64,000 nucleotides of DNA from the NCBI RefSeq assembly GCF_001039355.2, contig NW_019775513.1:464071-528070 (forward strand), written 5' to 3'. The notes beneath the pieces were generated by a model. It saw nothing but the letters and a program-made list of their open reading frames with translations. It made no database searches and was not told the origin of the DNA. This DNA is from Lingula anatina (lineage: Eukaryota > Brachiopoda > Lingulata > Lingulida > Lingulidae). The position numbers were made by a program, and so were the translations under genes. Positions 35,244 through 45,206 of this stretch are shown piece by piece (within the stretch, counting starts at the first letter, position 1; each line of letters starts with the position of its first letter).

Positions 35244-35458
35244 GGCTCTATTCCCATACATTTTAGATCGATCTATCCCCGTGGAGAGTCTCACTAGATT
35301 ACTTTCAGATAATCCGACTTAAATGTCCGTCCCGCCTACTACAAGCTGTAAGAGGGTAATTAACTTTCGTGTCTGCCCAGCTGACAGCTATTTAGCGTGA
35401 ACCCCCAGGGAGTTAGGTCGATCTAAAGTAGGTCGATCTAATCTATGGAAATGGGGTG
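35244..35458. mobile_element. MITE, family A copy 3 (215 bp, reverse orientation)
   Basis: TTA lies at 35241-35243 and 35459-35461. The ends read GGCTCTATTCCCATA and TATGGAAATGGGGTG. It is the reverse of the copy at 11596-11810, with identical length and shared interior (CTACTACAAGCTGTAAG). It lies between the two SET-domain blocks. Confidence 0.88.
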
Positions 35459-36189
35459 TTACAGACACTCTTTCATTTTACTTTGGGCATTTATTGCTAC
35501 TGAATTCAATGTTTTTCATCTATTGCTGTTCTCAAATTTGCAACAGAGCAATACAATTTTTTTGCGATTTGAGCTTTAAATGTCATCAATGGGGAAAATT
35601 ATCTGGAGGGGAAGAAAGATTTCACCATTAGAACCAGCCTAAAAAGCACCTAATTTAGCAATTGAACACAACTCATAATACAAAAGATGGGCGACTATAG
35701 ACCATGTTGCAAATAAAGCCACATTTATATATGTATATTATTAACATAAACACATTCAACATGGCAGTGTAAAAAGCACTTTAATATATGCTTACCATAG
35801 CTTCTTTCCGTGGTGAGAAAAATAATACAAATAAATGTTTTTTTACTACTGATTCCTTCAGCATCTTTTTCATTGAGTAATGGCCCCCTTGTGTACACAC
35901 ATGTGAATTGGCCTGGATGTATGGTTTCTGATGTAAACAAAACATAGCCTTTAAAAAAATAAATTGTATAAAAAAATCAGAATCAGAAGACAAGTCGTTG
36001 AATTCTATCAATTATTTATATTGTGTATATCAGCAACCATGACTGTTGTTTATCAAACAATACACCCATGGCCACTGGGCCAAATTTTTGAGTAATCAAC
36101 TTCTATAAAGAAGTTCATGAGAGAATGACAAATATAAAAGTAATAAAAAAATGAAAGATAAAAAATATGAACATATAAGGACCTTCTTT

Positions 36190-36830
36190 ATACTTTTTGC
36201 TTTAAATTTCAGCTTTAAAGATAGCCAAAAAGCACAGCTGAGAACAGGATTTGGAGAGGGGGGTGGAGAGAGTTTTTGCTCTTTTTCTTCCTTAATACTG
36301 ACACAACCACTCTTCCAGTACTTTAAACTTACTACAAATGACCAAACACACCTACTGGTCACTAAAATGAAGAAAAAATTTTTTCTTCCCTAAATGGCCA
36401 AAATTGAAGAAAACTGCCATTCAGGGACCTTATGAAAATCACTAAAAATCACCCAAAAACGACCCGTCACCAATTTTTCCAAAAAGTGATGAAAATCAAT
36501 CTACCACACCTGACATTCATAAAAAATGTGGAAACGCGCCCGGATCACTTCATTAAAGCCCCCAATTTCAGCTTTAAAGATTGCCAGAAAGCACACCTGA
36601 GAACAGGATTTGGAGAGGGGGGGGGGGGGAGAGTTTTTGCTTTATTTCTTCCTTAATAATGATACAACCACTCTTCCAGTACTTTATCCTCACTACAAAT
36701 GACCAAACACACCTACCTGACCCAATATTGAAGAAAAAAATTTTTCATCCCTACCTGGCCAAAATTGAAGAAAACTGCCATATCCGGACCTTACGAAAAT
36801 CACTCAAAATCACCCAAAAATGACCCGTCA
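36190..36830. repeat. ~363-bp satellite, locus 1, running into assembly gap
   Basis: Two unit starts (CAGCTTTAAAGAT-type) lie at 36210 and 36569, 359 bp apart. Hallmarks of each unit are a purine tract GGATTTGGAGAGGGGG, CACTACAAATGACCAAACAC, and GGCCAAAATTGAAGAAAACT. Short reading frames within are chance frames repeated with the unit. The N gap that follows probably represents unresolved array. Confidence 0.88.
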
Positions 36831-37687
36831 NNNNNNNNNNNNNNNNNNNNNNNNNNNNNNNNNNNNNNNNNNNNNNNNNNNNNNNNNNNNNNNNNNNNNN
36901 NNNNNNNNNNNNNNNNNNNNNNNNNNNNNNNNNNNNNNNNNNNNNNNNNNNNNNNNNNNNNNNNNNNNNNNNNNNNNNNNNNNNNNNNNNNNNNNNNNNN
37001 NNNNNNNNNNNNNNNNNNNNNNNNNNNNNNNNNNNNNNNNNNNNNNNNNNNNNNNNNNNNNNNNNNNNNNNNNNNNNNNNNNNNNNNNNNNNNNNNNNNN
37101 NNNNNNNNNNNNNNNNNNNNNNNNNNNNNNNNNNNNNNNNNNNNNNNNNNNNNNNNNNNNNNNNNNNNNNNNNNNNNNNNNNNNNNNNNNNNNNNNNNNN
37201 NNNNNNNNNNNNNNNNNNNNNNNNNNNNNNNNNNNNNNNNNNNNNNNNNNNNNNNNNNNNNNNNNNNNNNNNNNNNNNNNNNNNNNNNNNNNNNNNNNNN
37301 NNNNNNNNNNNNNNNNNNNNNNNNNNNNNNNNNNNNNNNNNNNNNNNNNNNNNNNNNNNNNNNNNNNNNNNNNNNNNNNNNNNNNNNNNNNNNNNNNNNN
37401 NNNNNNNNNNNNNNNNNNNNNNNNNNNNNNNNNNNNNNNNNNNNNNNNNNNNNNNNNNNNNNNNNNNNNNNNNNNNNNNNNNNNNNNNNNNNNNNNNNNN
37501 NNNNNNNNNNNNNNNNNNNNNNNNNNNNNNNNNNNNNNNNNNNNNNNNNNNNNNNNNNNNNNNNNNNNNNNNNNNNNNNNNNNNNNNNNNNNNNNNNNNN
37601 NNNNNNNNNNNNNNNNNNNNNNNNNNNNNNNNNNNNNNNNNNNNNNNNNNNNNNNNNNNNNNNNNNNNNNNNNNNNNNNNNNNNNNN
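36831..37687. other. Assembly gap (N run)
   Basis: A continuous N run. The left edge is in satellite sequence; the right edge is in unrelated unique sequence. Gap size is presumably an estimate. Confidence 1.
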
Positions 37688-37929
37688 TAACTCCTTCCGT
37701 AGGGTAGATAATTAGCATTTAATTTTGCCATTTTTAGACAAGGGTGCATTGCAATGAGTGCCACACCCAGACCCCAATACCGACAAAGCCCAAATTTTAC
37801 GTGGAACGAGTTGAGATTATAGGTGACCTAAATCCATGAGATGGGTATGGGGGGCCTTACCGTCTAGGAGGAGAAGCGGTAACGGTAGCCGTCCGGCGGA
37901 GCCGGCGGAGCCGGCGGAACGATCCGGAC

Positions 37930-38316
37930 GAGACCGAAACCATGTGTACCGCCAGCGCTAACGCTGGTGGTACAATAAGCACCAGAAGAATGTCACACCT
38001 ACATGAAACACCTGCCAAATACCTCAAATTATCTTCCATTAGAGTTGTGCCCAAGTCCACCATGGGTTTATTCACCATCTGTCTCATCCAGAAGGACACT
38101 AGGTTAATGATGGCATTGCCAAGGAATAATTAACTATACAATATGCTATGGTTTAAGATGGATTAAAATTGTACGCGATGTAGGGACATACATGTATGCG
38201 TTCATGGCAAAAACAGATATAAAAAATGCATATCGTTTAATCCCCATTCACCAAGATTATCGATTTTCGTTGGGACTGAAATTTAATTTTTTTTACATAT
38301 GGTCATGGGGGTCACT
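37930..38316 (+). pseudogene. DIRS-like reverse transcriptase remnant, 5' piece
   Basis: In shifting frames this reads like the RT core of tyrosine-recombinase retroelements: LKLSSIRVVPKSTMG, then RDVGTY and FMAKTDIKNAYRLIPIHQDY, then FSLGLKF. The block AKTDI-NAYRLIPIH is the typical RT motif of DIRS and Ngaro elements. Frame changes between the first and second blocks show decay. The sequence stops at the LTR element at 38317. The hydrophobic minus-strand frame over this region is its shadow. Confidence 0.62.
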
Positions 38317-38477
38317 TGTTGTAATATGTGCACTGATGTGGCACATCTTGATCACGTGACCTGATATAGCGGAAATAGTAATCTGGGATGCGCCATGTCA
38401 GATGACACATTGCAACGTTTTCCTCCATAAGATTTCCATATGTTTCTGTTGATTTTATTTTAAATTGAATCACAACA
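38317..38477 (+). repeat. Left LTR of a small Ty3-like element
   Basis: 161 bp beginning TGTTGTAATATG and ending ATCACAACA (TG...CA). It is about 95% identical to 40675-40834. CACT precedes it (38313-38316) and also follows the right LTR (40835-40838), a 4-bp target-site duplication. Confidence 0.88.
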
Positions 38478-38551
38478 TTTGGCGACAAGGATTAAAAACA
38501 TCAAAAATATAGCGAACAGTGATATTACAAATCTAGCGTTGCAGACTGCAG

Positions 38552-39147
38552 TTATGGATACATTGCTAGTGGACACTCATATAGAAGACAGTGACTATTC
38601 ACTTATTGATGCAGCTTATGACAGCCTACTAGAGAAAAGAATATGCGAGGCAGAACGAAAGGTGACTCTAATGGAGAGGCGCATTGTAGAAATGGCTGAT
38701 CAGCAAGCAAATATGGATAAAAATATCAGGAGTATTGAAGAGACTGTGAATAATATTGGACATACTATGAGAACAGAAATTGAACAACTGTCTACATCTT
38801 TAAAACAAAGCATGGACGAATTTATTGACAATTTCAATCATAAAACTGAAGCCATCCTGAAAAAACATTCACCAGAAAGACAACCACAGCGTCAGCGTCC
38901 AAATCCGTTCAATTATAGCCAGTCATTATTGCATGAAGTCTCAAATATTCTTGTTCCTTCCGGTGCTGAGAGATCTGCCATGCCCGATGAGCCCATAGAA
39001 CCTGTCCAACTTTATACAGGAGAAAAGATGAACCGTCACTCAGACGTGCCGGGCGATGTTCCAATACCTCCAATTCAGCAACATAAACAACAAGATTGCG
39101 TGTTTTCATCGCCATCACCTCCAATGATACAACGCATCGTAACTTAG
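38552..39147 (+). CDS. Gag-like coiled-coil protein of the LTR element
   Basis: About 198 residues from the first ATG; the frame is open from 38479. The N-terminal half is strongly helical with heptad-like spacing (LLEKRICEAERKVTLMERRI, IRSIEETVNNIGHTM), and the C-terminal half is Pro, Gln and His rich. No zinc knuckle is visible. By position and composition it is probably a structural gag remnant. Another non-coding interpretation is less likely given the length of open frame. Confidence 0.55.
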
Positions 39148-39470
39148 GCCCCACCACCACATCACAAAGCCAATGATACAGTGTGTACTGACCATCAAGG
39201 TAGCAGAAACAAAGTGTTAGTTTATAAAATGAAACCTTTTGATGGATCCACGAAATTTAGTCATTTTTTAGTGAAATTCGATTTATAAGAGTAATGTGTT
39301 AGATATTTTGATATATAATAGTTTTGAGTTTAAGTTAAAGGTTGTGTTTATATATATAATTATTCCATAATGTGAATCAGTGCTTATTATATCACTATTA
39401 TAGTAGTAAAAAGGATAAGTAACATTTAGTTTTAAGGTTGAGTATGTTTATATGTGAAGTCTCAATAAAT

Positions 39471-40138
39471 CACCCTGAGCTTCAGAGCTAACTTGACACT
39501 AACCTTTTCACTGTAGCCTATCTCCATCGTGTCAAGTAACCTCTGACCAGATTCGATTGCCTCCGCCGCCCGCCAATCAAATTTAAAAGCCCGCACTCAA
39601 TGACTCATTAAACGATCTAGCCAATGAACGCGAACGAGTCAAAGCGCGCTTTGTTCAAATCCGGACCAATCAAAGATAAGGCTGAATATCAGGGACTTGC
39701 CGTAACCTGTGGGCAGCACGCAAATTACATCGTCTCTCAGTAGATAATGATGCAGGGCCTCAAACTGCTAGACCCTATGGTTTCAATTCCGATTTACTCA
39801 TATTTTGCAAAGAATCAAGAGATAACTTAACACATTCTTTTTCGTAGTCACTCGCCTTGCTTTCTTTGTGTACGGTAATACACTCGGAACTACTCGGATG
39901 TCTCCGCACTCGACAATAACTATGTTGATAGTATGGAGCTTGCGGAATCAGCCGAGGATTGCCGATTGACGGTCAACCAATCAGCGTTTTCACCAAACTT
40001 TGGTGAAAAATTTTGAAACATGGATTTGATTGGCTTATATAAACTAGGTCAAACTATTTTCGTCAGAGGTTACTTGACACGATGAAGATAGGCTACAGTG
40101 AAGAGGTTAGTGTCAAGTTAGCTCTGAAGCTCAGGGTG
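39471..40138. mobile_element. 668-bp DNA element with ~75-bp inverted repeats and 8-bp target duplication
   Basis: The left end CACCCTGAGCTTCAGAGCTA and the right end are inverted repeats over about 75 bp with few mismatches. CAATAAAT flanks both sides (39463-39470 and 40139-40146). An 8-bp duplication fits hAT-like or P-like elements; the termini do not let me choose. The interior contains a RecQ-like helicase fragment on the minus strand and four CCAAT/ATTGG motifs. No transposase is present. It is nested within the LTR element. Confidence 0.88.
39690..39765 (-). pseudogene. RecQ-like helicase fragment (Walker A region) inside the 668-bp element
   Basis: On the minus strand, after an acceptor-like GGTCTAG, the frame reads QFEALHHYLLRDDV and then ICVLPTGYGKSLIF. 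This matches motif 0/I of animal RecQ-like helicases, with the Walker A form TGYGKS. The frame runs on about eight codons and then leaves the conserved pattern. Only one exon's worth is present, so it cannot encode a helicase. It is best read as a captured host-gene fragment, or as the last vestige of a helicase carried by a larger parent element. Confidence 0.6.
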
Positions 40139-40674
40139 CAATAAATGGATGTGGGCTCCTTATTATACTTGGTATTATAGCCATTATAAAAGAAAGGATA
40201 TACTTAGAAGTGATGGGTATTGCCACACTTTGTGTCTTAATCATATTTTCATAGATGCATGTACATGTGTGTTAGTAAAATATTGGTAGTAAACAAATTT
40301 GCCTTATTAAGAAGTGTAAATACTAATACACTAGTGCCGTTTTGTGCTATTTATGAAAGCATTTAAGATCAGTGGTTATTAAGGTATAAGGTTGTTTAAG
40401 ATAATAATGATAATTGTTAGAAAATAAGTTAAAGGGCCCATTGTTATGAAAGTGACAAGCTTATTTACAGGAGTAAACCTGCAGTTCAGATTGATTTAGG
40501 TCAAGTATTAGTTATGATATACTGGGAAGTGAATCAAAACTTATAAGCAGTCTCACCTTAATTATGGATTAATTTATTATAAGATACAACAAGACTTATT
40601 TTTTATAGAATATAATTATTATATATTATTGTATACTATCTTTCTGATTGCTTTAAAAATAAAACGGGGAAGAA

Positions 40675-40834
40675 TGTTGTAATATGTGCATTGATGTGGC
40701 GCGTCTTGATCACGTGACCTGATATAGCGGAAATAGTAATCTGGGATGCGCCATGTCAGATGACACCTAGCAACGTTTTCCTCCATAAGATGTCCATATG
40801 TTTCTGTTGATTTTATTTGAATTGAATCACAACA
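40675..40834 (+). repeat. Right LTR of the small Ty3-like element
   Basis: Matches the left LTR at 38317-38477, differing by about eight changes, which suggests a moderately old insertion. Confidence 0.88.
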
Positions 40835-40959
40835 CACTTGTACTATCTTGTGTATCATCATGAACATCGAAGTCGACAATGCAAACATTACATCCTGGTC
40901 TCTGCATCGGGAATACACGAACATCAAGTCGTGATATTATAAGACATCAGGGGCACAGG

Positions 40960-41475
40960 TCTCTTAGTCCACGGACCAGGTAAGGCCCGCCCCGCCTGAG
41001 TGGTGATTGTTCCCACATTATTGGTCTTGTGCACACTACCAGCAATATGGACTGAAGGAGGTGCCAGCGGAACTGTCAACCACCAGTTTGCCACAACAGT
41101 GGCACAAACCAAGAGGGTAAAAAAATTCTCCCCTGCACCAGTTATGGCAATGATTGTGTCAAAGGCCAAATCTGCTACTGACAGGAAAAGAAAGCCTGTG
41201 TATACTGCCATATTACAAGAAAAGTATGTACTGCTTTGAATATTCTTTAAAATATAATATATACCCCCCGTACGTTCATTTTATACTACATAAGCATATT
41301 TAGTAGATAAAATATTAGAAGAATTAGATTAAATAAACTTGTCCTTCATTACAGAATACCCGTCACCGCACAATCTGAAATATTACAACTGAAAAAGAAG
41401 AAAGGGGCGGCAATGGAGTAATTACTACAGGAACCCAGGCCGGAAGTGGATCTTCCACTTGGCAGGGTTCAGATG
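40960..41475 (+). pseudogene. SWIM zinc finger / YqaJ-type protein remnant
   Basis: In two or three frames the + strand reads SGDCSHIIGLVHT, then QQYGLKEVPAELSTTSLPQQ and WHKPRG, then APVMAMIVSKAKS and RKRKPVYTAI, and further down EVDLPLGRVQMGH. The Cys-x-His of a SWIM finger followed by a Leu-Pro-Gln-x-Trp-His-x-Pro-Arg-Gly block recalls large invertebrate families combining SWIM and YqaJ exonuclease domains. Frame changes (one at the A run near 41120) indicate decay or poor assembly. The alternative hydrophobic minus-strand frame is probably a shadow. Assignment is from memory of the motif and is moderate. Confidence 0.45.
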
Positions 41476-41612
41476 GGACATATGACATTTTTCCCCCANT
41501 ACATATAATTGACCTGAAATTATATTTTGCCACAACTATATTGAAATGTCAGAACTTGTCAAAATCTCATAATATTGTAAGGCTATAACTTGCCAATGTT
41601 TTATTTACTTAG

Positions 41613-41864
41613 GTACGGAAACACAGAATGCAGCTGTTCCCACTGTTCGAGGACTATGACAGAGTTCACAATGGCACAGTGTCAAGGTCACAGTTCCGTA
41701 GGGTTCTCAGTGAGCTGGATCTCGGTAGTCTTGTGAGCGATCAAGAGTTCAACCTTATATATGAGAAGTTTGATGTCAAAGTGGGAGGCAAAGATGATGT
41801 GAATTATATAGGTTTCTGTGATATGATCTATGACTTGGCCAAATTTGAGTGGAGAAAGCCCTAA
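41613..41864 (+). CDS. C-terminal exon of an EF-hand-like protein
   Basis: The exon begins after a TTTACTTAG acceptor at 41612 and ends in a stop. It encodes VRKHRMQLFPLFEDYDRVHN, then GTVSRSQFRRVLSELDLGSL, a short spacer and DDVNYIGFCDMIYDLAKFEW. The pattern DYDRVHNGTVSRSQFRRVL followed by a second degenerate helix-loop-helix ending NYIGFCD is typical of EF-hand pairs in cilia- or signalling-associated proteins. Calcium ligands are poorly conserved. Upstream exons are not identifiable, because mobile DNA and a single-n join (41500) intervene. A polyadenylation signal lies near 42153. The specific gene is not recognised. Confidence 0.6.
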   Translation, partial: VRKHRMQLFPLFEDYDRVHNGTVSRSQFRRVLSELDLGSLVSDQEFNLIYEKFDVKVGGKDDVNYIGFCDMIYDLAKFEWRKP

Positions 41865-43388
41865 GCCAGCACTGCTGAAAAATTCTACAAAAGTTAACAG
41901 ACTGAAGATGTTACATTTACCACAACACCATTATGATTTTTATGGTTTTCTTTCAGTATTGAAAATGTATTGTTATTACTTTTTAAAGACAATGCTCTAG
42001 GTGAAAATGACAGTTGTGAACATTGTATTTGAACAGTGGTATAGCAATTTGAAAAGAAACACCCAAACATATATGTAAATGAATAAGTCTGTATATTCAA
42101 GCTGCATCACAAGTCAAAAGAAAAACAGTTCAAAAGTATGTACATATGTAATTAATAAAGAAACTATTTCTTTTTGTAAGCAATTTGCATTTGTCATTAT
42201 TATGATTGAGGAGAAAAGTTGAATAGTGTTTAAAAAAAGAAAAATTCTGTTTAGAACAAACCTACTAGTTGCAACAATTTTTATGAAATAATAGGAGACA
42301 TTAAAATACAATGTATCGGGATCCACATAGGTATTAGCAAGGAATACTTACCATAACCTTTTCTCACTTTGATGCCGTTTCAGATTCCCTGAAATAACAT
42401 GGTTGATTAATAACCAATTACAAACTTTGTCTTATTTTGATAACTTTTAAATGTCACTTATTTTTAATATACAGGTCAATTTAACATTTTTATTGCTTTA
42501 AAAGTAAGTGAGCAGAAGAATTGTTTGTACAAGTGGAACTTAACTAACATCAGTCTAGCAAAAATAATAAAAAAAATACTACATTTATGTTTCACAAAGA
42601 ACAAACGGACTAAAATTTTAAACCTTCATTACTGTCGCTCGCATCACCATCTCACATTTTCCAATTGATCTTGTTAATTATTACTAATGTTGAAAATATA
42701 CAATTTGTCATTAAGCGAGTATGATGTCTAACGTCTCAGAAAATGCCCAGAATGTTTCTATTAAATAACTCAATTAATAGCTTGTGTCTACTTTCGCGGT
42801 GTTGCCGGTTTTTAAAAATTGAAAAAACCTTCATTACGTCTTTTGGTGCAGGAAATCATTTGCAGTTGTTTGATGTTTTTGTAATATCTTAACCATTTAT
42901 AAAGTCTTCAATTCAGTTACATCCATGATTAGCTAGACAATACGGCGACAGTGCATACCCCCGTTAGTTCAATGTTTTACATGAAACACGGCAAAATTGC
43001 ATTCTCTTCTTCATTACCAGGCATTGTGAAAAAATATACTCGAGGTTGATGACAAAATGTGTCAGTAAAATAAAGGTAAATCTACTAATCTACCCCTTAT
43101 GTGCAGTCTAATTTTTGTTAATATTAATAATGTGCAAATATTATCCAAAAGAATTATTTCTAAAACTTTCGTTACTAAATAGTTAAAACCTTCGTATCTA
43201 AGTACTAAATTTCCCCATACTAGCAAGGGGTGAATCTTAAAATTTCCAATGATTTACACAAAAACCTAGATCTATCACTTTCTGTCACCAGAGTTTTAGA
43301 AAAAGTAGAATTCGAGAATATAGGCGCTATCTTTAACTTCATTTTTCACATTTCCATTTTCTTCGGATGGACCTATTTGTTGAAAATG
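41865..43388. other. EF-hand gene 3' UTR and unassigned DNA
   Basis: AT-rich sequence. An AATAAA lies near 42153. No domain-bearing frame or repeat copy was recognised up to the satellite at 43389. Confidence 0.35.
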
Positions 43389-44035
43389 ATTTCAGCTTTA
43401 AAGATTGCCAGAAAGCACACCTGAGGACAGGATTTGGAGAGGGGGGGAGTGGAGAGAGTTTTTGCTCTATTTCTTCCTTATACCCCCTTTACACTGGACG
43501 GTGTCCTTTCTGCGACCATGAAATTTGGCATCGCTGTGGTCTTAACAAGGAGGCACGAGCATTGATTTGGTATCAGAATGAATGCTCAATGATCGGCCAG
43601 TTGTCGGCACATAAAGTATTATAATTCTTTAACTCTCAAATGGGGCCGAACTGCTGGACGCAGAAGGGACGCAGAAGGGACGCTGTCAAGTGTAAAGGGG
43701 GCTTTAATAATAATACAACCACTCTTTCAGTACTTCACCTTCACTACAAATAACAAAACACACCTACCTGACACAGTATTGAAGAAAAAAAAATTTTCAT
43801 CCCTACCTGGCCAAAATTGAAGAAAACTGCCATATCCGGACCTTACGAAAATCACTCAAAATCACCCAAAATGACCCGTCAAAAATTTTTCCAAAAAGTG
43901 ATGAAAATCAATTTACCACACCTGACATTCATAAAAAATGTGGAAACGCGCCCGGGTCACTTCATTAAAGCCCCCAATTTCAGCTTTAAAGATTGCCAGA
44001 AAGCACACCTGAGAACAGGATTTGGAGAGGGGGGG
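43389..44035. repeat. ~363-bp satellite, locus 2, interrupted by a MITE
   Basis: Unit starts lie at 43393 and 43981; the 588-bp spacing equals one unit plus the 223-bp element at 43481-43703. The array ends at the single n at 44036, directly against a family A MITE that lacks its left terminus, which suggests an assembly join. Confidence 0.88.
43481..43703. mobile_element. MITE, family D, inserted in satellite (223 bp)
   Basis: The termini TACCCCCTTTACACT and, inverted, AGCCCCCTTTACACT flank a non-coding core. Comparison with intact satellite units (TTCCTTAATAATGACAC) shows TTA duplicated on both sides. The insertion point and 3-bp target are therefore seen directly. A TTA target fits PIF/Harbinger-like transposition. 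Confidence 0.88.
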
Positions 44036-44036
44036 N

Positions 44037-44227
44037 TAAGATTTAGATCGACCTAACTCCCTGGGGGTTCACGCTAAATTGCAGTCAGCCGAGCGGGCAC
44101 CATAGTTAATTACCCCCTTACAGCTTTTAGTAGGCGGGACAGATGCTTAATCCGGCCAAGCTGACAGTAATCTAGTGAGACTCCCCACGGGGATAGATTG
44201 ATCTAAAAATCTATGGAAATGGGGTCT
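44037..44227. mobile_element. MITE, family A copy 4 (left end missing)
   Basis: It matches the copy at 11596 from TTTAGATCGACCTAACTCCC to the right terminus TATGGAAATGGGGTC, followed by TAA. The first ~20 bp are replaced by the n at 44036. Confidence 0.85.
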
Positions 44228-44231
44228 AAGG

Positions 44232-44408
44232 ACGCACTCAGAACAAGTCGATCCGTGGACCAACAGGTCGGTGCAGATCAAATATGGCCGACCCACTTGG
44301 AATCTTGCGAATTAATCCCCTAATAGACACTGAATAGATTCCACATGGGGAATATGCCATATGCTTTCAAGTGGTTCTGCCATATTTGATCTGTGGATCT
44401 ATTAGACT
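44232..44408. mobile_element. MITE, family C copy 2
   Basis: It begins CAGAACAAGTCGATCCGTGG, has GATCAAATATGGC near the left end, and has the inverted GCCATATTTGATCTGTGGAT near the right end. It is diverged from the copy at 10259-10423 and lies between two family A elements. Confidence 0.6.
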
Positions 44409-44652
44409 GGGTTCCCATACTTAGATCAATCCATCTGGATCGACCTAACTCTCTGGGGGTTCATGCTAAATTGCTATCAGCTCTAGAGGTTTAAATGTCT
44501 GCCACGCCTACCGAATCAGCTAGGGGTAAAGATAATAGACCCCTTACAGTTTTACTAGGGGTGACAGATGTTAAATCCGAGTAGTTTGATAGCAATTTTG
44601 TGAGACTCCCCAGGGAGATAGATCGAAATATCTGTGGGAATGGTCCCCTAGT
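44409..44652. mobile_element. MITE, family A copy 5 (diverged)
   Basis: The ends read GTTCCCATACTTAGATC and GATCGAAATATCTGTGGGAA. The interior CTCTCTGGGGGTTCATGCTA matches copies 2-4, and TTTAAATGTCTGCCACGCC matches copy 1. Confidence 0.75.
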
Positions 44653-45206
44653 CTGCAGATCAACTTTGGTTGTGTTTATAGCCTCATTGATGATGTGGTG
44701 AATTTAAGAAACTCTAAGACTTCTCCTTTTGTCATATAATATTACAGTTAGATATTTTTGTCCAGATATGACTTGATGCCAGTTGTGGAGTTAGTGTTTT
44801 GATTACAGATGTGGTTTTGACTATGATTATACCTTCATTATAACATTTTATATCAACTTTTTAAAACATTTTAAGTTTGCAGTTTTACATCTGAAAATGT
44901 CTATCCAGTTTAAATTTTAAAATTTATGAAATTTTATTTAAATCTAGAATAGTTATGTCCCAACTAATTGTAAATAGTATAATAGGACAAATGGATTTTC
45001 TCATTGATCTATTTAACCAGCCTTTAGCAAGTGTAGGGATTTGATTTGATTATTATTATTATTATTGTCGACTTTTCACACAGAAGAAATTGGTTATTTT
45101 ACGGGTAGAAGGAAATCTTGCGAAAAAAATTCAAATCTGTCTGATGAAGAAAAATGTTCACTGCTATAATTAGCCCAAACTTACTTGACTTTGTGTATAT
45201 TTCCAG
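44653..45206. other. Unassigned AT-rich DNA
   Basis: A short (ATT)n run lies near 45047-45065. No feature is recognised apart from the acceptor-like TATTTCCAG that ends at 45206. Confidence 0.35.

Larger units (their letters stand above)
31200..35948 (-). pseudogene. SET-domain protein gene, apparently damaged, with 12-residue acidic repeats
   Basis: Minus-strand exon-like blocks in order: 35948-35796 encodes the start of a SET domain (TSETIHPGQFTCVY then LLNEKDAEGIS). 34940-34761 encodes its end (KFANDEWLKPNC, PHLFLSSLREIHPGEELR, YNYDDKTAPWR). 34405 to about 34205 and 33330-33100 encode tandem 12-residue units of type VESEMEAGDRLS. Two alternative 3' blocks follow at 32240-32100 and 31357-31243. 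GEELRYNY and PWR match the conserved C-terminal SET motif, and the KPNC core is in place. Defects: a stop (TAA) at 34913-34915 within the SET frame, a one-base frame change near 34870, and a phase mismatch between the first two blocks. The 5' part is absent, where satellite DNA begins. Assembly error could mimic some lesions. SET proteins methylate lysines; activity here is unlikely. Confidence 0.55.
38317..40834 (+). mobile_element. Non-autonomous LTR retrotransposon (about 1.84 kb without the nested insert)
   Basis: Short LTRs (161 and 160 bp) flank an internal region. A primer-binding-like TGGCGACAAGG follows the left LTR immediately, and a polypurine tract AAAACGGGGAAGAA precedes the right LTR. 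A 4-bp CACT duplication flanks the element. The only internal frame is the gag-like one at 38552-39147; no protease, RT or integrase is present. It must therefore rely on enzymes from a relative. It is inserted into a DIRS-like remnant and is itself hit by the element at 39471-40138. LTR size and 4-bp target fit the Ty3/gypsy group, but that is inference. Confidence 0.85.

Noticed and set aside
36751-37764. Long open frames across the N run
   Set aside because: They exist only because N is translated as X.
37857-38133. Hydrophobic minus-strand frame that looks like a membrane protein
   Set aside because: It lies exactly opposite recognisable DIRS-like RT motifs on the + strand, so it is best explained as a shadow frame.
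40924-41211. Minus-strand frame resembling membrane segments of a receptor
   Set aside because: The + strand carries ordered SWIM-type motifs at the same place; the minus frame shows no family motif.
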